A stretch of DNA of 64,000 bases. Origin: Paracoccaceae bacterium (GTDB lineage Bacteria; Pseudomonadota; Alphaproteobacteria; Rhodobacterales; Rhodobacteraceae). A program made the position numbers and the translations under genes. The first letter of the stretch is position 1, and every line of letters begins with the position of its first letter. Below the pieces are notes generated by a model. That model had not been told where the DNA came from. It ran no database searches and saw only the letters and a list, made by a program, of their open reading frames with translations. Shown here piece by piece: positions 9,191 to 17,789 of this stretch. The stretch spans positions 1-64,000 of the forward strand of contig JAPORQ010000026.1 in NCBI GenBank assembly GCA_026710155.1, read 5' to 3'.

Positions 9191-11053
9191 ATGAAAACTG
9201 TTGGTCATTTAATAGGTAGAGCGCTGAAAGCTTATGGCGTACCATATATAACGGGATTGCCTGGGCATGGAAACTGGAATTTACTTGATGCTTTCAACGA
9301 TCCGGGTTCGGATATTCCTGTAATTCAAACAATGCATGAACAAGCTGCCGTGCATATTGCAGATGCACACTTTAGAGTCACCGGCAGCCCGATAGCGGTT
9401 TCCACATCAATTGGTCCTGGTGCAGCAAATACTGTCATGGCGTTGGCCAATGCCTATTGCGACTCGACTTCGCTTTTGTTGATGACCGGGTCAACGGCGA
9501 CACATATGCGGGGTCACGGCGTTATGCAGGAACTTGATCGAGAGAACACCCCCGATTTCACTAAAGTTACAGAACATGTAACGAAGCGTAACTTTGACAT
9601 GATTACGGCAAACAGCGCACCTTTCATAATACATCGGGCATTTAGTGCAATGCTCACGGGGAGACCGGGTCCTGTCCATTTAAATATTCCCCTTGATATC
9701 CAATCGGCTGAAACGGACATTGATGTTCAGGAACTGTCCAAACGGATACCAACAGGTCGCCTGCGAGCTGACAGCCTTGCAATTGAACGGGCGATTGAAC
9801 TTTTGTTGAACGCCGAACGCCCTTGTATTGTCGCTGGTGGAGGAACAATCACTTCTAACGCCAGTGGTGCCTTGAAAAGGCTGGTTGAAAGGCTTGGTAT
9901 ACCGGTGGTATTTACCTGGAACGGCAAAGGTTCGCTTCCTGAAGATCACGCAATGAATGCTGGTACAGTTGGATGGCCTGGAAGTTTGACCGGGAATACG
10001 CTTGCGGGTGAAGCCGATGTTGTTATGTCTCTTGGCTGCAAGTTTACCGATTGGTCAGCTTCATCATGGCGGAAAGGCGTTAGTTTTTCAATTCCGGAAA
10101 GTAAGCTGATTCACGTGGATATTGACCCACGTGAAATTGGTAAAAACTATCCTGTAGAAGTGGGAATAGTTGGTGATATCTCCTTGGTATTGGAGGACAT
10201 GGATGCAGGAATTTCTAACACTCAGGCGAGTAAGGCATATGAACGAAGATCTGCCCAACATGACAGGTTGTCCAGGTTGTGGGGCGAATGGGACCAACTC
10301 ATGGTGCCCAGACGCAATCACAATAGTATCCCTACGACTATGTTGACCACGCTCCGAGAATTGCGAAAAGCATTGCCTCGTAATGGGGTCGTGACCGTGG
10401 GATCCGGGCATCCGCAAAGTTCTACAAAGCAGGATTTTCCAATTTATGAACCGCGCACACACATAACCCCTGGAAGTTACTCGCCAATGGGCTTTGCATT
10501 GCCGGCGGCGATTGGAGCAAAGTTGGCCAAACCTGAAGCTCCGGTAGTTTGTATCATCGGTGATGGCGATTTTATGATGTGCATGCAAGAATTGGCAACA
10601 TGCGTTATGTACAACGTTCCGGTCGTATTCCTGATTCTAAACAATTCAGGTTATATCTCAATTCGAGATGGGCAGGATGCATTGATGGGCCGCAACATCA
10701 TTTCCGAATTCTCGCATCAAGGAAAAAACAATGAACCTTATTCGGTCAATTTTCCAGATTTGGCAAAGTCGTTTGGATTGGATTTTGCAGAGCAGGTGAG
10801 GTCTGTTGATAAAATCGCTCCAACCATTGAGGCGGCACTTAATTATGGTGGGCCTGCATTGGTTGAAGTGCCAATTACAAGAGATGTAAGTATTGCTGCG
10901 GCAAATGTTGTGGGTTGGTGGGATTTTCCACCTATACCAACTGCACCACAGGCAGTTCTTGATGATTATGTTTCTGGTATTGAGGCAGAACAGCACCAGG
11001 GTCAAGCAACTTCAAGTGTCAAGATTGTAAAAGCTGAAGGTGCTGTAGGTTAA
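9191..11053 (+). CDS. Thiamine-diphosphate-dependent enzyme of the acetolactate synthase/decarboxylase superfamily
   Basis: The protein has 620 residues and all three domains of the family. The N-terminal pyrimidine-binding domain has the cofactor-activating glutamate E50 in MHEQAAVHIADAHF. A central domain spans about 190-340. The C-terminal diphosphate-binding domain has the GDGDF start of the Mg/ThDP motif at about 457 and its NN end near 482. Such enzymes decarboxylate or ligate 2-keto acids, or cleave diketones. The start at 9191 has AAGGAGG nine bases upstream, so a longer in-frame extension is rejected. It lies between a CoA-transferase and an enoyl-CoA hydratase in a sugar/polyol block. 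Acetolactate synthase itself is unlikely without a small subunit. IolD-like or 2-ketoacid decarboxylase roles are open. Confidence 0.87.
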   Translation: MKTVGHLIGRALKAYGVPYITGLPGHGNWNLLDAFNDPGSDIPVIQTMHEQAAVHIADAHFRVTGSPIAVSTSIGPGAANTVMALANAYCDSTSLLLMTGSTATHMRGHGVMQELDRENTPDFTKVTEHVTKRNFDMITANSAPFIIHRAFSAMLTGRPGPVHLNIPLDIQSAETDIDVQELSKRIPTGRLRADSLAIERAIELLLNAERPCIVAGGGTITSNASGALKRLVERLGIPVVFTWNGKGSLPEDHAMNAGTVGWPGSLTGNTLAGEADVVMSLGCKFTDWSASSWRKGVSFSIPESKLIHVDIDPREIGKNYPVEVGIVGDISLVLEDMDAGISNTQASKAYERRSAQHDRLSRLWGEWDQLMVPRRNHNSIPTTMLTTLRELRKALPRNGVVTVGSGHPQSSTKQDFPIYEPRTHITPGSYSPMGFALPAAIGAKLAKPEAPVVCIIGDGDFMMCMQELATCVMYNVPVVFLILNNSGYISIRDGQDALMGRNIISEFSHQGKNNEPYSVNFPDLAKSFGLDFAEQVRSVDKIAPTIEAALNYGGPALVEVPITRDVSIAAANVVGWWDFPPIPTAPQAVLDDYVSGIEAEQHQGQATSSVKIVKAEGAVG

Positions 11054-11394
11054 TAGGTAATTGAGATTGGAAACAATCCGTTTAAGTCATTTGCCGACTA
11101 TTTGGAGTGTCAAACCAAGTTCAGTGATGATTTCGGTATTTCGTAACCCAACCGCACACTTCGGGATAATCCGATAGCAGTCAAAAGTGCTTCGGGTAAA
11201 CGGTGTCTAGATTATTTGGGCGTTACCCAAAAAAGAACGCTCTGTATCGGTAAGAATAAGTGTATAGGATTTTGTTGCTGAATCTCTTGGCATGATCAGT
11301 GATTTTACAGACTTGAAAATAGTTCGGCATAACGTGTTACCGACTGGGTATTCTGATTGTACTTTACAAAATTCCAACCAAGGGGTTTGGTGTA
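11054..11394. other. Non-coding gap with no recognisable gene
   Basis: About 340 bases (490 to the next start) contain no convincing coding region. The 64-codon minus-strand frame at 11207-11401 has no recognisable motif or start signal. I see no tRNA or riboswitch fold. Confidence 0.4.
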
Positions 11395-11422
11395 TTGACA
11401 AAATAATTTACTTAAATAACCT
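11395..11422 (+). promoter_or_regulatory. Putative promoter of the enoyl-CoA hydratase gene with operator half-site
   Basis: TTGACA at 11395-11400 is followed after 16 bases by TAACCT at 11417-11422. The layout mirrors the transporter promoter (TTGACA, 16 bases, TAAC plus TAG), but only the left half of the inverted repeat (AAATAAC) is conserved. The leader to the start at 11546 is long, about 115 bases. Confidence 0.4.
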
Positions 11423-11545
11423 AGCAGATATAAATCAAGTAGTGAGAGTGCATCGTTGATGAAGTTGGTAAGATCCGGAGTCTCTAGGCATTGAAAGTTG
11501 TGCGATCAGGCAACAACTATTGCCTGTTTATGAGAGTTGACTATT

Positions 11546-12313
11546 ATGAGCAAAATACATCTGGAATTTGATGACAAAATTGCAGAAATGCGTCTAGATA
11601 ATCCTGCCAAGCTTAATGCCTTGACATCTGCCATGTTGGAAGCAATTGAAAAGTATTGTGCAGAAATCGAGCGAAGGGAAGATGTACGTGCACTCCTGCT
11701 GACTGCTGAAGGAAACAAGGTGTTTTGTAGTGGTGCTGATATTTCGGACTGGTCCCAGCTTAGCCCGTTCGAATTTGCCCGTCAGTGGATTCGTGAAGGC
11801 CATAGGATATTCGACCGGTTGGCACGCCTTTCCATTCCTACCATTGCCGTACTCAATGGCCACGCTTTTGGAGGTGGACTCGAGCTGGCAGCAACCTGTG
11901 ATATTCGGGTGATGCATCCTACCGCAACCCTTGTTCTCCCGGAAACAGGAGTAGGTATCGTACCCGGATGGTCTGGCACGCAAAGGCTGGTACGCCTTTT
12001 GCCTGAATCTGTCGTTAAGGAAATGGCTCTTTTTGGGCGTCGATTATCAGCAAGCCGTGCCGAACAATTCGGTTTTGTAGCTGAGGTCTCGGAAACCCCA
12101 TATGATAAAGCAGTGGAAATTGCCAATTCCATGGTAAAAACAAGTCCCTATGCCACGGTTGTGGTCAAGCAAATGATTCATGCTGGAGTCGGGGAAGACG
12201 CAGCGGCTCTTCTCGAAGCAATGGGTGGAGGAATGATTGCTTCAAGTATGGATAAAGCAGAAGGAGTAGAGGCCTTCAGGGAAAAAAGAAAACCAAACTT
12301 CAAAGGCCAATAA
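11546..12313 (+). CDS. Enoyl-CoA hydratase/isomerase family protein
   Basis: The protein has 255 residues and a crotonase fold. The oxyanion-hole segments are visible: FCSGADISDW near residues 56-65, and NGHAFGGGLELAATCD at about 102-117. The glutamate position corresponding to the second crotonase Glu reads LVLPETGVGIVPGWSGTQRL near 129-148. The enzyme would hydrate or isomerise an unsaturated acyl-CoA. ATG 11546 is preferred over an upstream TTG because GAGAG lies ten bases before it. It points towards the GMC oxidoreductase gene, which is on the other strand. With the CoA-transferase and acyl-CoA dehydrogenase it supplies the beta-oxidation-like part of the catabolic block. Confidence 0.9.
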   Translation: MSKIHLEFDDKIAEMRLDNPAKLNALTSAMLEAIEKYCAEIERREDVRALLLTAEGNKVFCSGADISDWSQLSPFEFARQWIREGHRIFDRLARLSIPTIAVLNGHAFGGGLELAATCDIRVMHPTATLVLPETGVGIVPGWSGTQRLVRLLPESVVKEMALFGRRLSASRAEQFGFVAEVSETPYDKAVEIANSMVKTSPYATVVVKQMIHAGVGEDAAALLEAMGGGMIASSMDKAEGVEAFREKRKPNFKGQ

Positions 12314-12417
12314 TCAAGCAGGAATTGTTGAAATCTTCAAAAGTCCAACTTGTTAATCTATGATAATGATGTCCAACAACCAAAAGAGGATGGACAGGAA
12401 TTCTGCGGTCTGGTTGG

Positions 12418-14013
12418 TCAGTAATTCATCCTAATCATGTCAGAGGCTTTTTCAGCAATCATGACAGTTGGAGCATTCGTGTTCGATCCAATTAAACTCG
12501 GCATTATTGAACTGTCACAAATCCTCAGCCCATCAATACCATAAACTTTCAGCTGTGGGTCTACCACTGACATTTCGTCTATCCCCATTTTACAGGTACA
12601 GGTCGGATGATAGGAGGTACGACCATATCGGCGAGCATAGTTGACGAAGTCCTCGTGTGCTTTGACTTCATCATTCGGATAGTGGATTTTCTTGATATAC
12701 TTTTGCAATGATGGCTGATTGAAGATTTCTGTGCTTAGCATTACACCTTTTGCTGAAGTCTCTTGATCGTAAGGGTGACAAAGATAGTTGGGATCAACAA
12801 GAGGATTATCACGAGGGTCGTCAGAAACAAGTCGAACAGTTCCACGGCTTTTCGGCCTTAACGTGTATGAATTAAGTGTTATTCCTGAACCGGAAGGAAT
12901 GGATGGTACTCCCTCTTCCTTACCCGCACCAGCAAGAAAATGAAACTGCAAATCAGGTACAGGAATGCTTTGATCGCTATACCAGAACCCACCTCCTTCA
13001 ACGATGTTGGAGGTAACCGGTCCCGAATTATAGAGCAGATATTGCAAACCGGCCTTGAACATCCCCCATGGTCCATCGTAATGATCAAGGCTATAAGGTC
13101 CATTAAGTTCAGCAACAATATCGACTCCAAAATGGTCGTTGAGATTCTCACCTACCCCCGGCAAATCCTGAACAATTTCAATGTTGTGCTGTTTAAGATG
13201 GGATGCGGGTCCAATTCCGGAAAGCATCAACAGTTTGGGAGTGTTGATTGCACCGGAAGTTATGAGAACCTCAGTTTGTGCCAAGGCGCGTTCAACATGA
13301 CCTCCCTTCTGGTACTCAACCCCCATTGCACGACCTTTGTCAAAGAGGATTCTCAGAACTTGAGTTTTGGTTAATACAGTTAAATTTTCTCGATTAATTA
13401 TAGGCTTAAGGTAACCCCTGGCTGCCGAACAGCGGCGGTTGTTTAATACCGTCAATTGATAACATCCGGCTCCTTCCTGAATCGGGCCATTAAAATCTTG
13501 ATTATAGGGGATGCCGTTTTCTTGGCAGGCTTTGACAAATGAATAGGTAATCGGCATTGGACTATGAATATTTGAGACTCCCAGAGGCCCATTCGTACCA
13601 TGCCAATCACCGGAATAGGCACTATTTCCTTCCGAACGAACAAAATATGGCTTTACTTCTTCAAAAGACCATCCCCCACACCCTTCTTCATGAGCCCACC
13701 GATCATAATCAGCAGGATTTCCACGAGTAAAGACCTCGGCATTTATTGAACTGCCACCCCCAAGGACCTTGGCTTGGGTATAGGAAATTTCCCGGTTTAA
13801 TGCATATTTTTGAGGAACGGTCATTAATCCCCAGGTGTAGGGGCCAGAAGTCATTTTGGCAAAACCAATGGGAAAGTGGATCCATGGGTTATTGTCATTT
13901 CCACCGGCTTCAATGAGAAGAATGTTAATTATCGGATTTTCGGAGAGCCGATTTGCCAGGACACAACCAGCAGTACCCCCTCCCACAATGACAAAATCAA
14001 ACGCTTTTTTCAT
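12418..14013 (-). CDS. GMC-family FAD-dependent oxidoreductase (choline dehydrogenase-like)
   Basis: The protein has 531 residues. The FAD-binding Rossmann motif is at the N-terminus (FVIVGGGTAGCVLANRL, about 6-22), followed by ADP-contact IEAGG. The GMC signature region GGGSSINAEVFTRG is near 84-97, and the C-terminal catalytic His is in SYHPTCTCKMG (near 465). It oxidises an alcohol group, passing electrons to oxygen or a quinone. ATG 14013 is used rather than an upstream TTG at 14034. The gene is divergent from the TetR-type regulator with an operator copy between them, so it is probably a direct target. GMC dehydrogenases often act on polyols, glucose-like sugars or long-chain alcohols, and the substrate here is unknown. 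Confidence 0.9.
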   Translation of the reverse strand: MKKAFDFVIVGGGTAGCVLANRLSENPIINILLIEAGGNDNNPWIHFPIGFAKMTSGPYTWGLMTVPQKYALNREISYTQAKVLGGGSSINAEVFTRGNPADYDRWAHEEGCGGWSFEEVKPYFVRSEGNSAYSGDWHGTNGPLGVSNIHSPMPITYSFVKACQENGIPYNQDFNGPIQEGAGCYQLTVLNNRRCSAARGYLKPIINRENLTVLTKTQVLRILFDKGRAMGVEYQKGGHVERALAQTEVLITSGAINTPKLLMLSGIGPASHLKQHNIEIVQDLPGVGENLNDHFGVDIVAELNGPYSLDHYDGPWGMFKAGLQYLLYNSGPVTSNIVEGGGFWYSDQSIPVPDLQFHFLAGAGKEEGVPSIPSGSGITLNSYTLRPKSRGTVRLVSDDPRDNPLVDPNYLCHPYDQETSAKGVMLSTEIFNQPSLQKYIKKIHYPNDEVKAHEDFVNYARRYGRTSYHPTCTCKMGIDEMSVVDPQLKVYGIDGLRICDSSIMPSLIGSNTNAPTVMIAEKASDMIRMNY

Positions 14014-14096
14014 AGCTAAGAAAGCACTTCCCAATATTTACTGCAACACAAAAATGTTGTTAAAATTTACTGTATTATGGCAATATAACTATAAAT

Positions 14097-14112
14097 GTAA
14101 ACAATTGGTTAC
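14097..14112. promoter_or_regulatory. TetR-type operator between the GMC gene and tetR (site 3)
   Basis: GTAAA-CAATTG-GTTAC differs from the perfect repeat at one base. It lies 84 bases before the GMC start (minus strand) and 135 bases before the regulator start (plus strand), a normal place for autoregulation of a divergent pair. A further half-site GTAAC is at 14122. Confidence 0.45.
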
Positions 14113-14246
14113 TTGATTTTTGTAACTATTCAGAACTGATTTTATTCTTATGAAATAACTTAACAATCAACTCGAAAATAAAATTGGTTTTTGATTGGGA
14201 GCAGCGGAGATTGGTCTTTTGACCATATTCAAAAAGTTGTTGTGAT

Positions 14247-14882
14247 ATGGAAAGAGTAAATTTGAGTCGTACAAGAGATTCGGAATCAACCAAGAGAAAC
14301 ATACTTGCGGCCGCGAAAATGGAATTTGCTACCAAGGGACTAAGCGGGGCAAGAGTGGATGATATTGCCAATGTTGCCAAAGTCAACAAGCGGATGATTT
14401 ATCATTATTTTGAATCCAAGGAGAATCTGTTCAAACAGGTTATTGAAAAAGCCTATCTGGATATAAGGGAAGCAGAGCTTGAGCTTAACTTGGAGCATCT
14501 GGATGCCAAATCTGCTTTGGAGACTTTGGTGAGATTCACTTGGAAATACTATCTGGACAATCCAGAGTTCATCCGGCTTGTCAACAGCGAAAACCTGCAC
14601 CATGCAAGACATTTGAAAACCTCAAAAGAGGTTGTCCAAGCCAATAGAAATTATGTGGGGCTGGTTCAATCAATCTTGGACCGGGGAGTGCAAGAGGGTG
14701 AATTCAGGGATCAAATTGATCCTGTAAATCTAAACATAACAATAGCAGCAATTGGTTATTATTACCTCAATAATCGTTTCACAGGTTCCATCATCTTTGA
14801 AAAAGACCTGATGGATAGCGAAGTTCTGGACAAACGGCTAGAATTCAATATTGAAACAATTCTGAAACTTGTCAGCCGATAA
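14247..14882 (+). CDS. TetR/AcrR-family transcriptional regulator
   Basis: The protein has 211 residues. The N-terminal helix-turn-helix domain spans about 10-65, with ILAAAKMEFATKGLSGARVDDIA followed by VAKVNKRMIYHYFESKENLF, the family pattern in which the recognition helix ends in YHYF. The remaining helices form a ligand-binding domain of the type in which C-terminal TetR_C regulators sense small metabolites. It lies divergent from the GMC oxidoreductase and near the centre of the catabolic block. Four inverted repeats close to GTAAC-N6-GTTAC occur in intergenic regions of that block, one upstream of this gene, so it is the obvious candidate for the repressor binding them. The inducer is unknown. 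Confidence 0.9.
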   Translation: MERVNLSRTRDSESTKRNILAAAKMEFATKGLSGARVDDIANVAKVNKRMIYHYFESKENLFKQVIEKAYLDIREAELELNLEHLDAKSALETLVRFTWKYYLDNPEFIRLVNSENLHHARHLKTSKEVVQANRNYVGLVQSILDRGVQEGEFRDQIDPVNLNITIAAIGYYYLNNRFTGSIIFEKDLMDSEVLDKRLEFNIETILKLVSR

Positions 14883-14992
14883 TTGAGCCATGTCAATGGT
14901 AAATTTGATGGCGTTTCAGTGATGCCGGGGAATTTGGTTTCGCATCAGGCTTCAGACAAGTTCATCAGACCACCTTGGTATTCAACCGACTG

Positions 14993-15865
14993 TCAACAGG
15001 CAGTTAGAAAACGCTCCTTGATTGTGTCCAATACAGTGTGGGGATGTTGTTTCCACCAATTGCCCTGGGAAAAGACCTCAATTTCGTAAAATCCATCATA
15101 CCCGGTTTTTTCAATGGTATCACGAATCCTTCTGATTTCGGCAATCCCATCCCCCATCATCCCGCGATCAAACAAAATATCTGATGTTTCACGCAGCCAG
15201 TCGCAAAGATGAACTCCAAAAATCAAATTCTTGTCGGATATTCTCAAGAGTTCTGAATCGAAGGCAGTATCCCACCAAACATGGTATACATCAATTGCTA
15301 GTCCAACTGATGGATGATCAATATTTTCTACTAGTGTTATTGCATCACGGACCGTTGTCAGACATGAACGATTTCCACAATACACAGGGTGGAGCGGCTC
15401 AATTGCCAACTTAACACCTTCCTTGAAAGCCAGATCAGCATGTTTGGAAATTACATTGGCAATGAAATCCAAATTGTCATCAAGAGTGCCAACTTTAGGA
15501 TCGTACCCACCAACAACAATTGTCACCACTTCAGCTTCAAGCTCAGAAGCATACTCAATCGTTTTGCAAAATTCTGTGCTGAGTTCTTCGTAACCTTGTG
15601 GAGCTTCGGGTCCAATTAGGTAGGGTGTCCGGCAGAGACCTGCTACTGTAATACCATTTTGGCAGGCATACCGCCCGACTTCAGCAGCGTGGTTCAGGTC
15701 ATTGAATTCACGAATCCAAAATGTGATCCCCGGTATCCCTTTTTCGCAGCAGGTATCAATAACCTGATGAGGGTTCCAGCCGGCTCCTTTTCCAGCAACT
15801 ATGTGCCCCAAAGTTGCCGTGTTCAAAGCCAAGCGTGAAAAGTCATTGAAAAAATCACCCATCAA
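14993..15865 (-). CDS. Sugar phosphate isomerase/epimerase family protein (xylose-isomerase-like TIM barrel)
   Basis: The protein has 290 residues. The AP_endonuc_2-type barrel is recognisable by metal-ligand segments in order: the Glu of AIEPLHP (near 158), the Asp of GLAIDVYHVWWD (about 190), the His of GVHLCDW (near 217) and the Glu of YEIEVFS (about 263). Such enzymes isomerise or epimerise ketoses, or act like IolE on inositol derivatives. It is the last gene of a four-gene operon, overlapping the DUF993 gene by four bases. The same pairing of a DUF993 protein with a xylose-isomerase-like protein is one I associate with carbohydrate catabolism, which supports a sugar or cyclitol substrate. 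Confidence 0.87.
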   Translation of the reverse strand: MMGDFFNDFSRLALNTATLGHIVAGKGAGWNPHQVIDTCCEKGIPGITFWIREFNDLNHAAEVGRYACQNGITVAGLCRTPYLIGPEAPQGYEELSTEFCKTIEYASELEAEVVTIVVGGYDPKVGTLDDNLDFIANVISKHADLAFKEGVKLAIEPLHPVYCGNRSCLTTVRDAITLVENIDHPSVGLAIDVYHVWWDTAFDSELLRISDKNLIFGVHLCDWLRETSDILFDRGMMGDGIAEIRRIRDTIEKTGYDGFYEIEVFSQGNWWKQHPHTVLDTIKERFLTAC

Positions 15866-17013
15866 CCCATCCCATATAATTTAAGTAAAGATTTCATCCG
15901 GTAAACAGCCAAGTCAGGCCGGTTGAGCAAACCAGCTTGGTCAGCTAGCTTGAAACAATCGACAAAATAGGGCAGGGAACGCATGGCATGGGAACCATTG
16001 ATCATGATGAAGTGCTCTTGGAAACCATTCAACCAGGCCAAGAAAACGACCCCGGTCTTGTAGTACTGGGTAGGTGATTGAAATATGTGTCTTGCCAAAG
16101 GTACAGTTGGCATGAAAAGCGAATTATAAACCTTGAGGTTGTTCTCACTCAAAGCGTTGAGAGCTTGGGTACAAACTGGTGCAATTGGGTCAAATATCCC
16201 CAGCAGGGCATCCGAATAACCATGATCATCTCCAGCGATCAATTCTGGATAATTGAAATCGTCTCCCGTAAACATCCTGACTGTTGCAGGCAATCTTCGA
16301 CGCATCTCGATTTCCTTGTTCTTGTCAAGGAGAGACAGTTTTATGCCTTCCACCTTGGATGCGTTTTCCTCAATAATCGTCAAGCAAGTTGCTAGAGCCT
16401 GTGACCAATCGGAAGCCCCCCAGTATCCTTCCAATTGGGGATCAAACATTTCACCTAACCAATGGATTATCACAGGCTTTTCGCAATGGTCAAGTACAGT
16501 CTTGTAGACCCGAATGTAATCATCCGAATTCTTGGCCAATCGTGCAAGAGCCCTGCTAGCCATGACAATGATTCGTCCATTCAACTTTTGGATAGTTTCA
16601 ACCTGGGTGAGATATGCCTTGATCACTTGATCAACATTTATGGTTACATCATGGGTCAAATGGTCTGTTCCTGCCCCATTGAATACTGTAGCTTCCGGGA
16701 TTTCGGTTAAGGTTTGCCTGATCAATTCAAGGGCAGTTGGCCAAGCCAAACCGCCACCCCTTTGGGCCGTGTCCATTGCTTCAGCGATACCAAGGCCCAA
16801 TCCGGCCAAATGGCGACGAAAAGACAAAGTGGCATTCCAGTCCAAGGAGGGATTGACGGAAGGGTTAAGTTCTGAATAAGGGTTGGCAACCACATGGGCA
16901 GCCGCTAACAATTGACGAGGAGACGGTTTCTTGAGAGGAACATGACCCAATGGATTATCGATCAAAGTGTAGTCAAGCAGATTGCCCTGATTGTCGGGTA
17001 GTTGAATAATCAT
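15862..17013 (-). CDS. DUF993 family protein (dihydrodipicolinate synthase-like, putative aldolase)
   Basis: The protein has 383 residues. It has the character of the DUF993 family: a long N-terminal leader, FRRHLAGLGLGIAEAMDTAQRG near residues 68-89, and later IIHWLGEMFDPQLEGYWG and FTGDDFNYPELIAGDDHGYSDALLG. The fold is expected to be a TIM barrel related to DapA and other class I aldolases, but I cannot point to a proven Schiff-base lysine. It would plausibly cleave a keto-sugar intermediate. It sits between SDR and isomerase genes with four to six bases or overlap on either side, so the products probably act in sequence. No activity is established for the family as far as I know. Confidence 0.82.
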   Translation of the reverse strand: MIIQLPDNQGNLLDYTLIDNPLGHVPLKKPSPRQLLAAAHVVANPYSELNPSVNPSLDWNATLSFRRHLAGLGLGIAEAMDTAQRGGGLAWPTALELIRQTLTEIPEATVFNGAGTDHLTHDVTINVDQVIKAYLTQVETIQKLNGRIIVMASRALARLAKNSDDYIRVYKTVLDHCEKPVIIHWLGEMFDPQLEGYWGASDWSQALATCLTIIEENASKVEGIKLSLLDKNKEIEMRRRLPATVRMFTGDDFNYPELIAGDDHGYSDALLGIFDPIAPVCTQALNALSENNLKVYNSLFMPTVPLARHIFQSPTQYYKTGVVFLAWLNGFQEHFIMINGSHAMRSLPYFVDCFKLADQAGLLNRPDLAVYRMKSLLKLYGMG

Positions 17014-17018
17014 GATTT

Positions 17019-17789
17019 TTAATACCTCGGGACCAATAGCCCACCGTCAACCGAAATGGTTTGACCAGTAACATAAGGAAGTCTGCCGGTGGCAAGACTG
17101 GCAATCGTAATTCCCACCTCATCGGGTGTACTAATCCTTGGAATCAAGGTCAAGCCTTTTTCAGCACGGCGGGAATAATCTTTGATCACACGCGAGGTCA
17201 TATCGGTGTCAACCAATCCAGGTTGAACATCATAGACATGGATGTTTTCACGACCTAGACGGACTGCAAGTGCTTTCGAGGCCATTGCTGCTGCAGCTTT
17301 GGAAACGGCATATTCGGTTCTTGGTTCTGCGACCGCCACCGCATTGGATGAAGTGATGTTTATGATTGAGTAGAATTGGTCTGCCGCCCGGTCTGACTGA
17401 AGGAGATGGTGTACAAATTTTTGACTCAAGAAAAACAATCCCTTGGCATTTACTGCATGACATCGATCCCAACTTGCTTCAGAGATATCAAGTGGATCCC
17501 CACGTTTCAAGACGCTAACACCGGCATTGTTGATCAGAGTGGTGATTGGTCCAAGGGCATTTTTGATTTTCTCAATCCAGAACGAGTGACATTCTATATC
17601 GGCTACATCAAAGGGCGCTTCCATACATGCTATACCCTCGGACCTGAGCATCTTGGCAACCTCAGCCAGCTCCTGGTCAGGTTGAAGATCATTGATAGCC
17701 AAACTGAACCCTTCTTTGGCCAATTGAATGGCTGCACCCAGTCCAATACCCCTTTTGGCGCCTGTAATGAGTGCAACGGGGTTAGTCAT
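17019..17789 (-). CDS. Short-chain dehydrogenase/reductase (3-ketoacyl-ACP reductase-like)
   Basis: The protein has 256 residues and is a classical SDR. The cofactor motif TGAKRGIG is at 9-16, NNAGVS is near 87, and the catalytic Ser and Tyr-x-x-x-Lys are in the ITSSNAV region and in YAVSKAAAA near residue 160. The C-terminal PYVTGQTISVDGG is typical. It would oxidise or reduce a hydroxyl of a sugar acid, polyol or acyl chain. Its start overlaps the end of the acyl-CoA dehydrogenase gene by eight bases, and six bases separate it from the DUF993 gene. Context favours a polyol or sugar-lactone substrate over fatty-acid synthesis. Confidence 0.9.
   Translation of the reverse strand: MTNPVALITGAKRGIGLGAAIQLAKEGFSLAINDLQPDQELAEVAKMLRSEGIACMEAPFDVADIECHSFWIEKIKNALGPITTLINNAGVSVLKRGDPLDISEASWDRCHAVNAKGLFFLSQKFVHHLLQSDRAADQFYSIINITSSNAVAVAEPRTEYAVSKAAAAMASKALAVRLGRENIHVYDVQPGLVDTDMTSRVIKDYSRRAEKGLTLIPRISTPDEVGITIASLATGRLPYVTGQTISVDGGLLVPRY

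Noticed and set aside
9191..11053. Naming the ThDP enzyme as IolD (inositol catabolism) or IlvB
   Set aside because: The core motifs are shared by the whole superfamily. No other clear iol gene set or IlvN small subunit is present, so a specific name would be a guess.
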